From CBDDEH01 sp965226865 (GTDB lineage: Bacteria; Chloroflexota; Dehalococcoidia; Lucifugimonadales; JAGWBF01), in assembly GCA_965226865.1 (NCBI GenBank), contig CBDDEH010000004.1:1736001-1800000 (forward strand): DNA of 64,000 nucleotides, written 5' to 3'. The number at the start of each line of letters is the position of its first letter. Position 1 is the stretch's first letter. A model generated the notes under the pieces. That model made no database searches. It was not told the origin of the DNA and worked only from the letters and a program-made list of their open reading frames with translations. Positions 28,703 to 37,914 of the stretch are shown here, one piece after another. The position numbers were made by a program, and so were the translations under genes.

Positions 28703-29257
28703 ATGGAAGCATTGCGGACACACGACATTGGGGAAGGAGGCGACTTGGAATCGGAACGGACGGACATCGACGACGAGGGAGGCATGGACGTGAGGGAGCA
28801 GTACGTGGGACCAAGCGCATTGTGGATCGCCAATCGGCTGCCGCATCACGTCAGCTTCGAGCGGGGCTGGTTCTGGACGACGGCGGTCTGCCATGGCGGG
28901 GAGTCGGACCGGCTGGCGTTCAGGCAAAGGCCCGGCGGCAACGGCATTGACGCGCGCTGCCACACCGGGGGCTGCTCTCGCGAGATGGCGGCGGACGCCC
29001 TGGGGGTGCAGATAGGGTGGCCCCTTCGGAGCGCCTACGAATCTCTGGCCGAGCCGGTTGACAGGCTCTGGTGGCTCAGGGAGTGGCCTAGGTGGAGGTT
29101 CGAGTGGTACGCAGTGGCTGGGCTGGCATTCTCCGCTCCGTTGCTGCTCGGCCATGGCCTGGAGGTGGCGATCCTCACCTGTCTCGGGTTCCGCGTAGGC
29201 TCGTGGCTGACGTCACGAGCCCTGATGCGACGCCGGGCAGGGAGGTTCCGCCGCTGA
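28703..29257 (+). CDS. Zinc-finger-like membrane protein of unknown role
   Basis: About 184 aa from ATG 28703 (ribosome site ten bases upstream in the 42-bp repeat); ATG 28694 is closer to that site than usual. Residues ~50-95 contain Cys/His spacing (CHGGESDRLAFRQRPGGNGIDARCHTGGCSREMAADAL) like the CHC2 zinc ribbon of primase-type proteins. The C-terminus has a hydrophobic pair of segments (WYAVAGLAFSAPLLLGHGLEVAILTCLGFRVGSWL) and a basic end. No function can be assigned. Confidence 0.55.
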   Translation: MEALRTHDIGEGGDLESERTDIDDEGGMDVREQYVGPSALWIANRLPHHVSFERGWFWTTAVCHGGESDRLAFRQRPGGNGIDARCHTGGCSREMAADALGVQIGWPLRSAYESLAEPVDRLWWLREWPRWRFEWYAVAGLAFSAPLLLGHGLEVAILTCLGFRVGSWLTSRALMRRRAGRFRR

Positions 29258-29289
29258 CGGATTTGAGCCGCACATAGCACGTCCCAACC

Positions 29290-29328
29290 AGAAGGGTCGG
29301 TTCCAACCGGAGCCGGCCCTTCTTCTTT
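29290..29328 (+). terminator. Intrinsic terminator
   Basis: An 11-bp stem (29290-29300 with 29313-29323, one G-T pair) followed by TCTTT closes the preceding gene. Confidence 0.6.
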
Positions 29329-29376
29329 GCCCGCAACCGGGCGCAACGCAAAGGCAACACAACGCACAGGAGGTAC

Positions 29377-29856
29377 ATGATGACAACAGCAACATTGGCA
29401 ACTGGCAATCGGACGATGGCGACGGTGGGAAAGCCCCGGCGCAGCCTGGAAGAGCTGGTCGACCGGGTGATGGCGGCGCTGTTCTCGGAGCAGCCGGAGA
29501 CGGCACTGGCGACGGAGACACCGAGCGTGGCCAAGAGCGTTCACGAGGCGCGGCGGCTCAGGTAGGCCGGGGACGTTGACGCGGCTCTGGCGGTACTCGC
29601 CGGCACGGACACGACGAAGGCTGAGCCGCATCAGGCTCGGTGGGCCTACGCCGAGTGGACGGACCTGGTGAAGCGGCGGTTCGGGGACCGGGACGCGCTG
29701 GTCTACAACCAGGGCACGGGCCGGGCCGCCGCCCTGGTTCCCACCAGAGACGGCGGGACGCTTGAGGTCGATGCGGTCCTTGGGATGCGCTGGAAGCCGG
29801 GCAAGCTGGTCTCTCGGCGCAGCCTGCGGGGGCTGAGGCCCTTGGTGAAGGTTTGA
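29377..29856 (+). pseudogene. Small accessory protein interrupted by an amber codon
   Basis: ATG 29377 follows CACAGGAGG. The frame reads 62 codons (…RRSLEELVDRVMAALFSEQPETALATETPSVAKSVHEARRLR), meets TAG at 29563, then stays open in the same frame for 96 more codons (AGDVDAALAVLAG...RWAYAEWTDLVKRRFGDRDALVYNQGTGRAAALVP...GMRWKPGKLVSRRSLRGLRPLVKV). CAG to TAG is the simplest origin. I do not recognise the family; it has a helical N-terminus and a basic beta-rich C-terminus. From 29857 to 30217 only a hairpin (29945-29964) was seen. Confidence 0.6.
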
Positions 29857-30217
29857 CTCGCACTCTCGGCGCAATCCCGAACTGAAACGCACGTCCTCCC
29901 CGGGCCTCTGCGACTCGCAGGGACCTGGGCTGCGCCTGCTTAAACGGGCGGAGCGAGCCGCCCGGTAGCAGCCTCTATCGAGGGTATCCGGCCCTCCCCA
30001 CTCCCTCAGCCCGCACTCCCTGCGGGCCTCCATCCCCCTTTTCCCAACTCCACAGCCATCGCATGGGTCCTCTCCCGACCCCCTTCAACGGGGAAGACCT
30101 GTGCCCGATGCGAGACGAGGCTTGCCCTTGATCTGACTCAGAGGACTTGCCTTGCACACGGCGTCCCCTATGGGTACGCCGCAACCGGCCGTGCGACACG
30201 GCCACAACGCCACTCAC

Positions 30218-30290
30218 GGAGACAGTCCCGGCCACCGGGACGCGATACCGAGCGGGACTGTCTCCCACAGGGGGGCGGTCCCGCTTCTTC
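30218..30290 (+). promoter_or_regulatory. Attenuator-like leader with two competing hairpins
   Basis: Hairpin A pairs 30218-30230 with 30253-30265 (13 bp, perfect). Hairpin B pairs 30252-30258 with 30278-30284 (7 bp) and is followed by TTCTTC. The right arm of A overlaps the left arm of B, so they exclude each other. The HTH gene's ribosome site (AAGGAGG) lies just after B. Confidence 0.4.
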
Positions 30291-30309
30291 ATTACAAGGA
30301 GGAAGCGAC

Positions 30310-31430
30310 ATGACGACGGCAACGACGGCACAGACCAATCGGACCAAGGAGACGGCGGGAGCTGAGAGCGAGCTCAGGGCCGCGGCCAGGCGGCGGGGGC
30401 TCACCATGAAGGAGCTTGCGGCCCTGATGGGCGTGTCCGCGGGATACCTGTCCCAGATTGCGAACGGGGCAGGCCGTGGACTCCGAAGATGCGGGAGAAG
30501 GTCGTGGCGGTGCTGGGAGAGGTTCCCGGCCAGGGGATCGTCTACCGCCAGGGCGGCATGGTGACCGGGGAGAGCAGCTTCATCCGGGAGCGCGCCCGCA
30601 CGCTGGGCATGACCATGAAGGACCTGGCCGACCGGACTGGGGTGTCCTACAGCTACATGACGCAGGTTGCCCGCGGCCGCCAGAGCATGGGCGTGAAGGT
30701 GCAGGCGCGGGTGGAGTCGGCTTTGGAGGCTCCGGCGAAGGTCGCGCCCGCACAGTGCGCCAACCGCCAGGGCGGCATGGTGACCGGGGAGAGCAGCTTC
30801 ATCCGGGAGCGCGCCCGCACGCTGGGCATGACCATGAAGGACCTGGCCGACCGGACTGGGGTGTCCTACAGCTACATGACGCAGGTTGCCCGCGGCCGCC
30901 AGAGCATGGGCGTGAAGGTGCAGGCGCGGGTGGAGTCGGCTTTGGAGGCTCCGGCGAAGGTTGCCCCTGCCAGGTGCGCCTCCGTTGATCGCCAAGCCGT
31001 GTGGGAGCTGATGGACGCTCATGGGGTCAGCCAGAACGAGGTTGCCCGGCGTGCCGGAATCAGCTCCGCTCATCTCTCCCAGATCATGACCGGCAGGAAC
31101 AATCCGTCGCCGGGGGCCCTGAAGAAGCTGCACGGGGTCCTGTTCCAGCGGTCGAAGGCGGAGGAGCGGGTCATGCCCGCCGAGGTGAAGGTGCTAGGCT
31201 GGCGGAAGGGCGAGCGGAGCGGGATGGTGGTGCGCGGCGCCGGTGGGCCTGGGCGTGGCAGTAAGGACGGCGGCGGCTCCATTCGGGTCGGCGGCCGGGT
31301 GCCATGGGGCGCGAAGGCGGAGTACGCCTACCGTGCGGGGTACGACGGCAGGGGCCGGGTGTCTGTGACGCATGTGGTCGAGCGGGGCTGCTCCGCCATG
31401 TTGACACAGCCGGAGGCGACGGCAGCTTAG
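30310..31430 (+). pseudogene. Multi-HTH (Xre-like) protein with frameshift and internal duplication
   Basis: ATG 30310 follows ACAAGGAGG. The first HTH (LRAAARRRGLTMKELAALMGVSAGYLSQIANG) is followed by a missing G in a GGGG run near 30468; the next frame continues (TPKMREKVVAVLGEVPGQG). Two near-identical HTH units (RARTLGMTMKDLADRTGVSYSYMTQVARGRQ) follow, produced by a 219-bp tandem duplication, then a fourth HTH (MDAHGVSQNEVARRAGISSAHLSQIMTGRNNPSPGALKKL) and a basic Gly-rich tail. Internal GTG/ATG starts (30489, 30558) could still make a three-HTH protein. The repeats could bind an array of sites. Confidence 0.75.
30544..30961 (+). repeat. 219-bp tandem duplication encoding an HTH unit
   Basis: Unit 1 begins at 30544 and unit 2 at 30763; 199 nt (30544-30742 versus 30763-30961) are identical, and the period of 219 is in frame (73 codons). 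Confidence 0.95.
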
Positions 31431-31506
31431 TCCTCTTCTAATGGGCGCTCTGCTTGGAGCGGGAAACGAAGGTGGTCGACACGGGTCGCTGGACCGCACG
31501 GGAGAA

Positions 31507-31538
31507 GGGGAGGCCGCCGCTGCGTTGGCGGCCTCCCC
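31507..31538 (+). terminator. Strong hairpin after the multi-HTH gene
   Basis: A perfect 12-bp GC-rich stem (GGGGAGGCCGCC with its complement) with an 8-nt loop, 76 bp after the stop. T-run weak. Confidence 0.55.
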
Positions 31539-31679
31539 AGGCTCGTTCATATATGTCGCCTTTCTTGCGTTTCGGCCCGGACCGCCAGGCCATGTGTGCA
31601 CCCCCAGGGTCTTTTCAAAGTCGCTCAACCCTGCCTGATGGTGAGGCAGGTCCGTGAAAGGTGTCTAATGTCCACACCC

Positions 31680-31758
31680 GTCATTCCCACGAAAGTGGGA
31701 ATCTACAGCTTGGGCTCCCACTGGATTCCCTGCCTGCCGCAGACAGGCCGGAATGACG
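31680..31758. repeat. Small palindromic element (REP/MITE-like)
   Basis: Outer inverted ends CGTCATTCC and GGAATGACG bound 79 bp; inside is ATTCCCAC-gaaa-GTGGGAAT and a second dyad (CTGCCTGC/GCAGACAGG region). This matches the widespread ATTCCC...GGGAAT palindromic repeat class. Confidence 0.7.
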
Positions 31759-31843
31759 ATGTGCGGTTTTACAGAAAATGAAAAGACGCAACATGGTAGA
31801 ATCGCATCGGTAGGAACAATGCCCTGAGAAAGGGGTCGAAGAG

Positions 31844-32116
31844 ATGGCAACGCCAGTCCGCCGGCCTGCCGAGGAGACGGGTCGCCTCGGCGATGAGATA
31901 TACGATAGGGACATCCGCCATCTTGTTGAGGCGGACCATCATGGCGAGTTCGTCGCCATCGACGTGGACAGCGGGGACTACGCCATCGCCGGTAGCGTCC
32001 TTGCCGCAGCGGAGCGTCTGCGTGCCCGACGCCCGGACGCCGATGCCTGGTTGGTGCGGGTGGGGCATCCTACGTTGCGCACCTTCGGGGGCAGTTCCCT
32101 GTGGAGAGCCAAGTGA
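31844..32116 (+). CDS. 90-aa hypothetical protein paired with aspartic protease-like gene
   Basis: This acidic 90-aa protein (GDEIYDRDIRHLVEADHHGEFVAIDVDSGDYAIAGSVLAAAERLRARRPDADAWLVRVGHPTLRTFGG) overlaps the next gene by four bases (GTGA junction). I recognise the pair as a recurring two-gene unit with a retropepsin-like second gene, sometimes compared with toxin-antitoxin pairs; no activity is established. The start ATG 31844 has AGAGATGG context without a strong ribosome site. Confidence 0.65.
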   Translation: MATPVRRPAEETGRLGDEIYDRDIRHLVEADHHGEFVAIDVDSGDYAIAGSVLAAAERLRARRPDADAWLVRVGHPTLRTFGGSSLWRAK

Positions 32117-32489
32117 TAGAGGGTGTGGTGAACGGCTTTCTTGAAGCGGTAGTGAGCCTTCCGGTACGAGGTCCGGAGGACCGGGAGCGGGAGATAGAAG
32201 CCGTGATAGACACCGGGTACAGCGGCAATCTGGCCTTGCCGCCGGAGCTGGTGGCTGAGTTGGAGTTGCCCTTTGTGATCCGTAGCCGGTCGGCTCTGGC
32301 TGACGGTACGGTACGGTGGTGGCCTTCAACGTCCACGGCGCCACAGTGGTCTGGGACGGTCGGCCACGATACGTTGACATTGACGCAGTGGGCGTCGCAC
32401 CCCTGCTGGGCATGGACCTGATGGACAGCCATAGCCTGTACGTGGAAATCACTGACGGCGGGCGCGTAATCATAGAACCGAGGGGGTAA
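32113..32489 (+). pseudogene. Clan AA (retropepsin-like) aspartic protease, frameshifted in a 5-bp repeat
   Basis: GTG 32113 overlaps the upstream stop. The active-site motif is clear (EAVIDTGYSGNLALPPELVAELELP, D-T-G). After LADGTV the frame is lost in three tandem ACGGT units (32303-32317); with two units the frame would run DGTVVAFNVHGATVVWDGRPRYVDIDAVGVAPLLGMDLMDSHSLYVEITDGGRVIIE to TAA 32489. That gives a normal ~124-aa protein. The extra unit suggests slippage. Confidence 0.8.
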
Positions 32490-32996
32490 CCGCAACACCG
32501 TGTTCAACCCTGTTTATCTCCCATTGATGCTTGTGGGCGCGGGCGCTTCCCGCCCCGCCGGGGGGCCTCCCGCGCCCCGCTTACCCCCCCCCCCCCGGAC
32601 TTTCAGGGGGCTGGCATACCCCGAAGACGGACAGACCGCGGTGGTGTGGGCCGCGCCCTCGGATGTGGGCGAGCCTGTCCTGACTGCTACGGGCGCGCGG
32701 TTCGGGAAGGTGATCGCCTGAAGGCCCAGGCCCTCCTGCGGGAAGCGCTCCAACCCCGTCGCAGCCCCTACGCGCAGATGCCGCGGCAACGGCGGCCCAA
32801 GGAACTGGTGGTGGATGCGCCCGGCGTGCCGGTGCAGGTTGACGGCAAGCAAGAGCCCCTGAGGTCCGAAACTGCACCAATTCGGCGCAGTAAGTTGCTT
32901 CGCCCCCTTGACAAGCGATCGAGGTTTGTAGTTTCATAGTGGGCGATACGATCGACTGGGAGCGCATAAGCATAACAGCAAGGAGTGTACGACGTA
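32490..32996. other. 507-bp gap with a 13-C run
   Basis: No supported gene. A run of 13 C (32584-32596) sits in very GC-rich sequence. Short reading frames here look like shadows or debris. The ribosome site of the following gene is at 32981-32985. Confidence 0.5.
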
Positions 32997-35900
32997 ATGG
33001 CACCTAGATATGGAAGCATGGCATACAAGGGAATCATCTTGGTGACGCTGGTGGCTCTCGCGGCGGCGTTCCTCGTCATCCGGCCCGTCGGCGCGCAGGA
33101 CGCGTCTATCGACTACGCCGAGAACGGCACCGACCCGGTGGCGACCTACACCGGCCTCGACCCCGAAGGGCGGCCCGTCTACTGGTCACTGCTGGACGAC
33201 GCCACTGATATCGACAATGTGGCAGCCACCGATATCGTCGACGAAGGCGCCTTCTCCATCAGCGACGGCGTGCTGAGCTTCAAGCTACCCCCCGACTTCG
33301 AGGTGCCAAATTCGTCAATCGCTGAAAACGTGTACAAGATAGTGGTGGTCGCCTCCGACGATGCCCTCGGTGTGACGGGACGCAAAGATGCCTACCACAA
33401 GGTCACCGTCACCGTCACCGACGTGGACGAGGACGGGAGCATCTCCCTGTCGGCCCAGCAGCCCCAGGTGGGCGTTGAACTGACCGCCACCCTGACTGAC
33501 CAGGACTCCCGTAGTACAGGCCGCCCCATTGCCAACGAAACGTGGAAGTGGGAGCAGTCCTCGGCGATGAGCGGACCCTGGAGTCTTATCTCCGGCGCCG
33601 GTGCCGGAGACACTGACTCCGCCGCCGCCGTTAAAGCGAGTGACCGTTACACGCCGGTTGCGGACACCGTCGGCCAGTACCTCCGTGTGACCGCCACCTA
33701 CACCGACGAGCATGGCGATGACAAGACCGCCATGGCGGTCTCGGCCCACACGGTCCGGAAGGCGCCTCCCAACAACGCCGCCCCTGCGTTCGCTAGCGGG
33801 GTAATAAGAAGTATAGACGAGAACTCGCCTCCGGGCACCAACGTGGGCAAGCCGGTCACGGCTGGCGATGCCGGCGACGTGCTGACTTATACCCTGGAAG
33901 AAGGAGGGGAGAAGAGCCTCTACAGCATCAACCGAGCCACTGGTCAGATAACTGTAGGCTCCCGGACCATGCTGGATCGCGAGGTCCTAACAGATCCATT
34001 CCAACACACAGTCACAGTCAGGGCTACCGACCCGTTCGGTGACCCCAACGCTGTGACTGCCGTGGACGAAAACAGCGGCTCGGTCGCCGTGAACATCACC
34101 ATCAAGAACGTGAACGAAGCTCCGACGATGACCGCAGGAGCTACCAAAGTAAGCCACGCGGAGAACACCGTCATAGCCGATATGGTCAGCACCTACATGG
34201 CGACTGACCAAGAATCTACTGCATCCGAAGGCCAGTGTACCAGCACCAGCGACGGTAGCACCTGTGCCTGGTCGCTGAGTGGAGCTGACATGGGAGACTT
34301 CTCCATCAGCAACGCTGGCGAGCTCACCTTCAAGGAAATACCCAACTTCGAGAGTCCCGCGGACTCCAACGGAGACAACGTCTACATGGTAACGGTGATA
34401 GCCACCGACTCTACCAAGCCCAAGCTGACCGCCACCCGGGACGTGGTCATCACCATCAGCAACGCCGACGACGACGGGGTGATAACCTTCTCCTCGGTGC
34501 GGCCCAGGGTCCGTATCCCCTTCACGGCCACCCTGACCGACGAAGACGGGGTCGTGGCGGAAAGCGTCAAGTGGCAGTGGTACAACGCCGACCCCGACTC
34601 CAACGGCGACGGCATCCTCGACTCCGACGCCGCCATCGCCAAGGCCACGTCGGCCACCTACACGCCCAAGCCTACGGACGTTACGGATGCTCCCACAACC
34701 CTGTATGTGTGGGCCACCTACACCGACAACTTCGGTTCCACGTCGAGCACGGGAGCGTCGGACAGTACGGTGGAGGCGAACCAGGCGAACCAGGCCCCTC
34801 GGTTCGAGGATGCCACCGGCAATGTCATAACCTCCACCACCAGGGACATACCTGAGAACACGCTGGCAGTCTCCGATGACGACGTTTCCGACGATGGTAG
34901 AGACAACGTCGGCACCCCGGTCAAAGCCACCGACGCCAATGCCACCGACGCCAATGCCACCGAGATCGATAATACGGAGATACTGACCTACACCCTGGGC
35001 GGCCCCGACGCGGACAAGTTCCGGTTGAGGCAGGGCACCGAAGGCGGCCAGATTGAAGTGGGTGCCGGCACCAAGCTGGACTACGAGAAGAAGAAGTCCT
35101 ACATGGTCACCGTCACCGCCACCGACCCGTCCCAGGACTCCGCCACCATAGACGTGACCATCAACATCATGCCCGTGAACGAAGTCCCCGATATAACCCA
35201 GGAGGACAACCTTACCAAGGAGTTCAGGGAGAACGGCACGGGCACCATCCAGACGTTCAGCGCGACCGACCCCGAGAAGCGGCCGGTCTACTGGTCGCTG
35301 GCTCTGTCCGAGGGCGGCGTCTACCCCGTTGAGGGTGCCCTCACCATCAACGGCAAGTCCGGGGCGCTCAGCTTCAAGAGCCCGCCCGACTACGAGAACG
35401 CGCCCTCTGGCATCACGAACAACAGCTACCCGGTGAGAGTCGTCGCCTCCGACGATGCCTCCAACTTAGGGGACGCCGCTCACACGGAGGCCGCATTATT
35501 GTCCTTCAGGACGTTCACCGTCAAAGTGACCAACGTGGTTGAGCAGGAAAGCATCACCGTATCGCCCAAGTTTGCCCAGGAGGGCCAAGCCCTGACCGTA
35601 AGCCTGACCGGTGGCGATGCTACCGAGGCAGACCGCAATGAAGCCAACTGGAAGTGGTCCGGTGTGGTTGAGGGCACAGCCAACGACGTGGCAGATGCAC
35701 CTATCCCTGCTCCCTCGGATACCGGGATCATAACGGTCGAGGTCACCTACCCCGCCCTGAGTAAAGATAGGACCAAGACAACCACCATTTCCGTGAGGGC
35801 GGCTCCTGCTCCTGAGGGGAACGTCGACCCTACTTTCACGAACCCCGACGCGGCAAGGAGCGTGGACGAGGGCAAACCGGCTGGTACGCTCGTGGGCACC

Positions 35901-37868
35901 TTTGTGGCCAGCGATACGAACCCTGAGCACAGAAACAGGCTGACCTACGCAGTGGACCCCACCTCCCAGGTCAACTTCAGCATCACCACCACCGGTCAGC
36001 TGAAGACCAGGATGCCGCTGGAATACGCGACTGCCACTCAACACAGCGTAACGGTCACCGCCACCGACCCGACGGGTGGGACGGGAGAAATCGAGGTCAC
36101 CGTCGCAGTCAAGGACGTGAACGAGGCTCCGACTATCACAGGACCCACGAGGGCGCTGCCCAAGCTTGAGAATATAGCTACCACCATAGTGGTGGCGGTC
36201 TACACGGCAACCGACCCCGACGGAGATGACCTGGTCTGGAAGCTGACCGGCACTGATGCCAGCGACTTCAACATCGGCAATCAGGACGACGCCACCCCTG
36301 GGACGCTCACCTTCAAGGAAATGCCCGACTACGAGAAGCCTGCCGCCTCCAACAACCTGTACCGGGTGACGGTGGAGGTCTCCGACGGCAAGAACAAGGG
36401 CACCCGGCCCATGACCGTCATGGTCAACGACCAAGAGGAGGTGGGGGAGGTCAAGCTATCGACGGTCGCGCCCAAGGTTGCGGTCGAGTTGACCGCGTCC
36501 CTGGAAGACTCCGACGGCGGCGTGAAGGATGTCACGTGGAAATGGGAGCGGGACGGCACAACGGACGCTGCCGACAACGCCGATACGGAGATGACCATCG
36601 AGGGTGCCACGTCTGCCACCTACACCCCGACCACGGCCGACATAGGCATGTACCTGCGGGCCACGGCCAGCTACACCGACCGGAGGGGGACCGGAAAGAC
36701 CGCTATGAGAACATCGGCCAACGTAGTGATAGCCAACAAAGACTTCCGCGCCCCCAGCTTCAAAGAAACCGACACCACCCGAGAGGTGCGGGAGGACGCC
36801 AAGCCAAATAGTGCTCTTGAAAACACGCAGGGCAACGTGGGGGCTAAGGTGACCGCCACCGATCCCAACGGCGGCGACCTCCTCACCTACAAACTGACCG
36901 GCATGGACGCAGGCTTGTTCAAAGTCAGCAACGACGAGGCCGACGACCCCATCGTACGAGGCGGCCAGATACACCTGAACGCCGGCACCAAGCTGGACTA
37001 CGAGGCCAAGAACAGCTACATGGTGACAGTCACGGCCACCGACCCCAACGGCCTCAGCGACTCCATTGACGTGACCATCATGGTCACCGACATGGACGAA
37101 GTCCCGGAGATCATAGTCGGCGGCCTGGTGATAACGGGCCTGCGCGCCGTCAGCTACGCCGAGAACGGGACGGGCAACGTGACGCCCTACATGGCCGCTG
37201 GACGGGATGCGGCCAGCGCAACCTGGAGCCTGTCGGGAGCCGACATGGGAGACTTCATGATCAGCAACACCGGAGTGCTCACCTTCAGGAGCTCCCCAGA
37301 CTTCGAGACCCCGGCGGACGCCGACATGATGAATGACTACGAGGTGACGGTGGAAGCCAACGACGGGACCAATACCGCCATGAAGGCCGTCACCATCAAC
37401 GTGACCAACGTGAACGAGGACGGAACGGTGAGCCTGTCGACACAGCAGCCCAGGGTCGGAACGGCGATAACTGCCACCCTAACCGATGCTGATGGCGTCG
37501 TCACTGGCACCACATGGCAGTGGGCCAAGGCGGGTACCGCAGCCGGATCCTTCGACGACATCAGCGGGGCCACCAACGCGAGCTACACACCGGTTGCGGC
37601 CGACATAGGCATGTACCTGCGGGCCACGGCCAGCTACACCGACGGGTACGGTCCCGGCAAGAGTGCTATGAAAGTGTCATCCAGTAACGTCACCGACGTG
37701 GACGAAGTGGCGACCCTGAAGGACCGCTACGACGCCAACGACAACGGCAAGATAGACAGAGACGAGGTGCTGAACGCCATTGACGACTTCTTCGACCCTG
37801 ACGTCAGCATCACCCGCGAGCAGGTGCTCGACCTCATAGACCTCTTCTTTGAAGGTCTGGGAAGCTAA
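32997..37868 (+). CDS. Giant secreted cadherin-repeat protein with EF-hand/dockerin-like tail
   Basis: 1,623 aa from ATG 32997 (AAGGAG upstream). The first ~35 residues are a signal peptide (GIILVTLVALAAAFLVIRPVGA). The rest alternates cadherin-like domains (ending DxxDPxG/ TVTVTATDP and I/V-NxxNExP-type linkers such as VKDVNEAPTI and ITIKNVNEAP) with Ig-like beta domains marked by SATYTP-x-x-x-DVGMYLRATASYTD. At least three cadherin-like repeats carry the LDYE-x-K-x-SYMVTVTATDP core. The C-terminus (LKDRYDANDNGKIDRDEVLNAIDDFF...SITREQVLDLIDLFFE) has a calcium loop DANDNGKIDRDE and resembles dockerin/EF-hand tails of Chloroflexota surface proteins. It probably is a calcium-stiffened surface adhesin. 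The 4.9-kb frame is intact. Confidence 0.88.
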   Translation: MAPRYGSMAYKGIILVTLVALAAAFLVIRPVGAQDASIDYAENGTDPVATYTGLDPEGRPVYWSLLDDATDIDNVAATDIVDEGAFSISDGVLSFKLPPDFEVPNSSIAENVYKIVVVASDDALGVTGRKDAYHKVTVTVTDVDEDGSISLSAQQPQVGVELTATLTDQDSRSTGRPIANETWKWEQSSAMSGPWSLISGAGAGDTDSAAAVKASDRYTPVADTVGQYLRVTATYTDEHGDDKTAMAVSAHTVRKAPPNNAAPAFASGVIRSIDENSPPGTNVGKPVTAGDAGDVLTYTLEEGGEKSLYSINRATGQITVGSRTMLDREVLTDPFQHTVTVRATDPFGDPNAVTAVDENSGSVAVNITIKNVNEAPTMTAGATKVSHAENTVIADMVSTYMATDQESTASEGQCTSTSDGSTCAWSLSGADMGDFSISNAGELTFKEIPNFESPADSNGDNVYMVTVIATDSTKPKLTATRDVVITISNADDDGVITFSSVRPRVRIPFTATLTDEDGVVAESVKWQWYNADPDSNGDGILDSDAAIAKATSATYTPKPTDVTDAPTTLYVWATYTDNFGSTSSTGASDSTVEANQANQAPRFEDATGNVITSTTRDIPENTLAVSDDDVSDDGRDNVGTPVKATDANATDANATEIDNTEILTYTLGGPDADKFRLRQGTEGGQIEVGAGTKLDYEKKKSYMVTVTATDPSQDSATIDVTINIMPVNEVPDITQEDNLTKEFRENGTGTIQTFSATDPEKRPVYWSLALSEGGVYPVEGALTINGKSGALSFKSPPDYENAPSGITNNSYPVRVVASDDASNLGDAAHTEAALLSFRTFTVKVTNVVEQESITVSPKFAQEGQALTVSLTGGDATEADRNEANWKWSGVVEGTANDVADAPIPAPSDTGIITVEVTYPALSKDRTKTTTISVRAAPAPEGNVDPTFTNPDAARSVDEGKPAGTLVGTFVASDTNPEHRNRLTYAVDPTSQVNFSITTTGQLKTRMPLEYATATQHSVTVTATDPTGGTGEIEVTVAVKDVNEAPTITGPTRALPKLENIATTIVVAVYTATDPDGDDLVWKLTGTDASDFNIGNQDDATPGTLTFKEMPDYEKPAASNNLYRVTVEVSDGKNKGTRPMTVMVNDQEEVGEVKLSTVAPKVAVELTASLEDSDGGVKDVTWKWERDGTTDAADNADTEMTIEGATSATYTPTTADIGMYLRATASYTDRRGTGKTAMRTSANVVIANKDFRAPSFKETDTTREVREDAKPNSALENTQGNVGAKVTATDPNGGDLLTYKLTGMDAGLFKVSNDEADDPIVRGGQIHLNAGTKLDYEAKNSYMVTVTATDPNGLSDSIDVTIMVTDMDEVPEIIVGGLVITGLRAVSYAENGTGNVTPYMAAGRDAASATWSLSGADMGDFMISNTGVLTFRSSPDFETPADADMMNDYEVTVEANDGTNTAMKAVTINVTNVNEDGTVSLSTQQPRVGTAITATLTDADGVVTGTTWQWAKAGTAAGSFDDISGATNASYTPVAADIGMYLRATASYTDGYGPGKSAMKVSSSNVTDVDEVATLKDRYDANDNGKIDRDEVLNAIDDFFDPDVSITREQVLDLIDLFFEGLGS

Positions 37869-37914
37869 CGCCCCGGAGCGGAGGGCGTACAGAACATAGA
37901 TTAGGAGGAATAGC

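Noticed and set aside
17389..29565. Amber (TAG) recoding because three ORFs read through TAG
   Set aside because: Many intact genes here (hsdM, amidase, MFS, IS1182 transposase) end in TAG, so TAG is an ordinary stop; the three cases fit mutation in accessory genes.
30544..30961. CRISPR or phage repeat
   Set aside because: Two adjacent protein-coding copies of one HTH unit, no spacer structure.
32500..32939. Two overlapping ORFs around the C13 tract
   Set aside because: Proline/alanine-rich, no ribosome site, no recognisable domain, and overlap each other in different frames.
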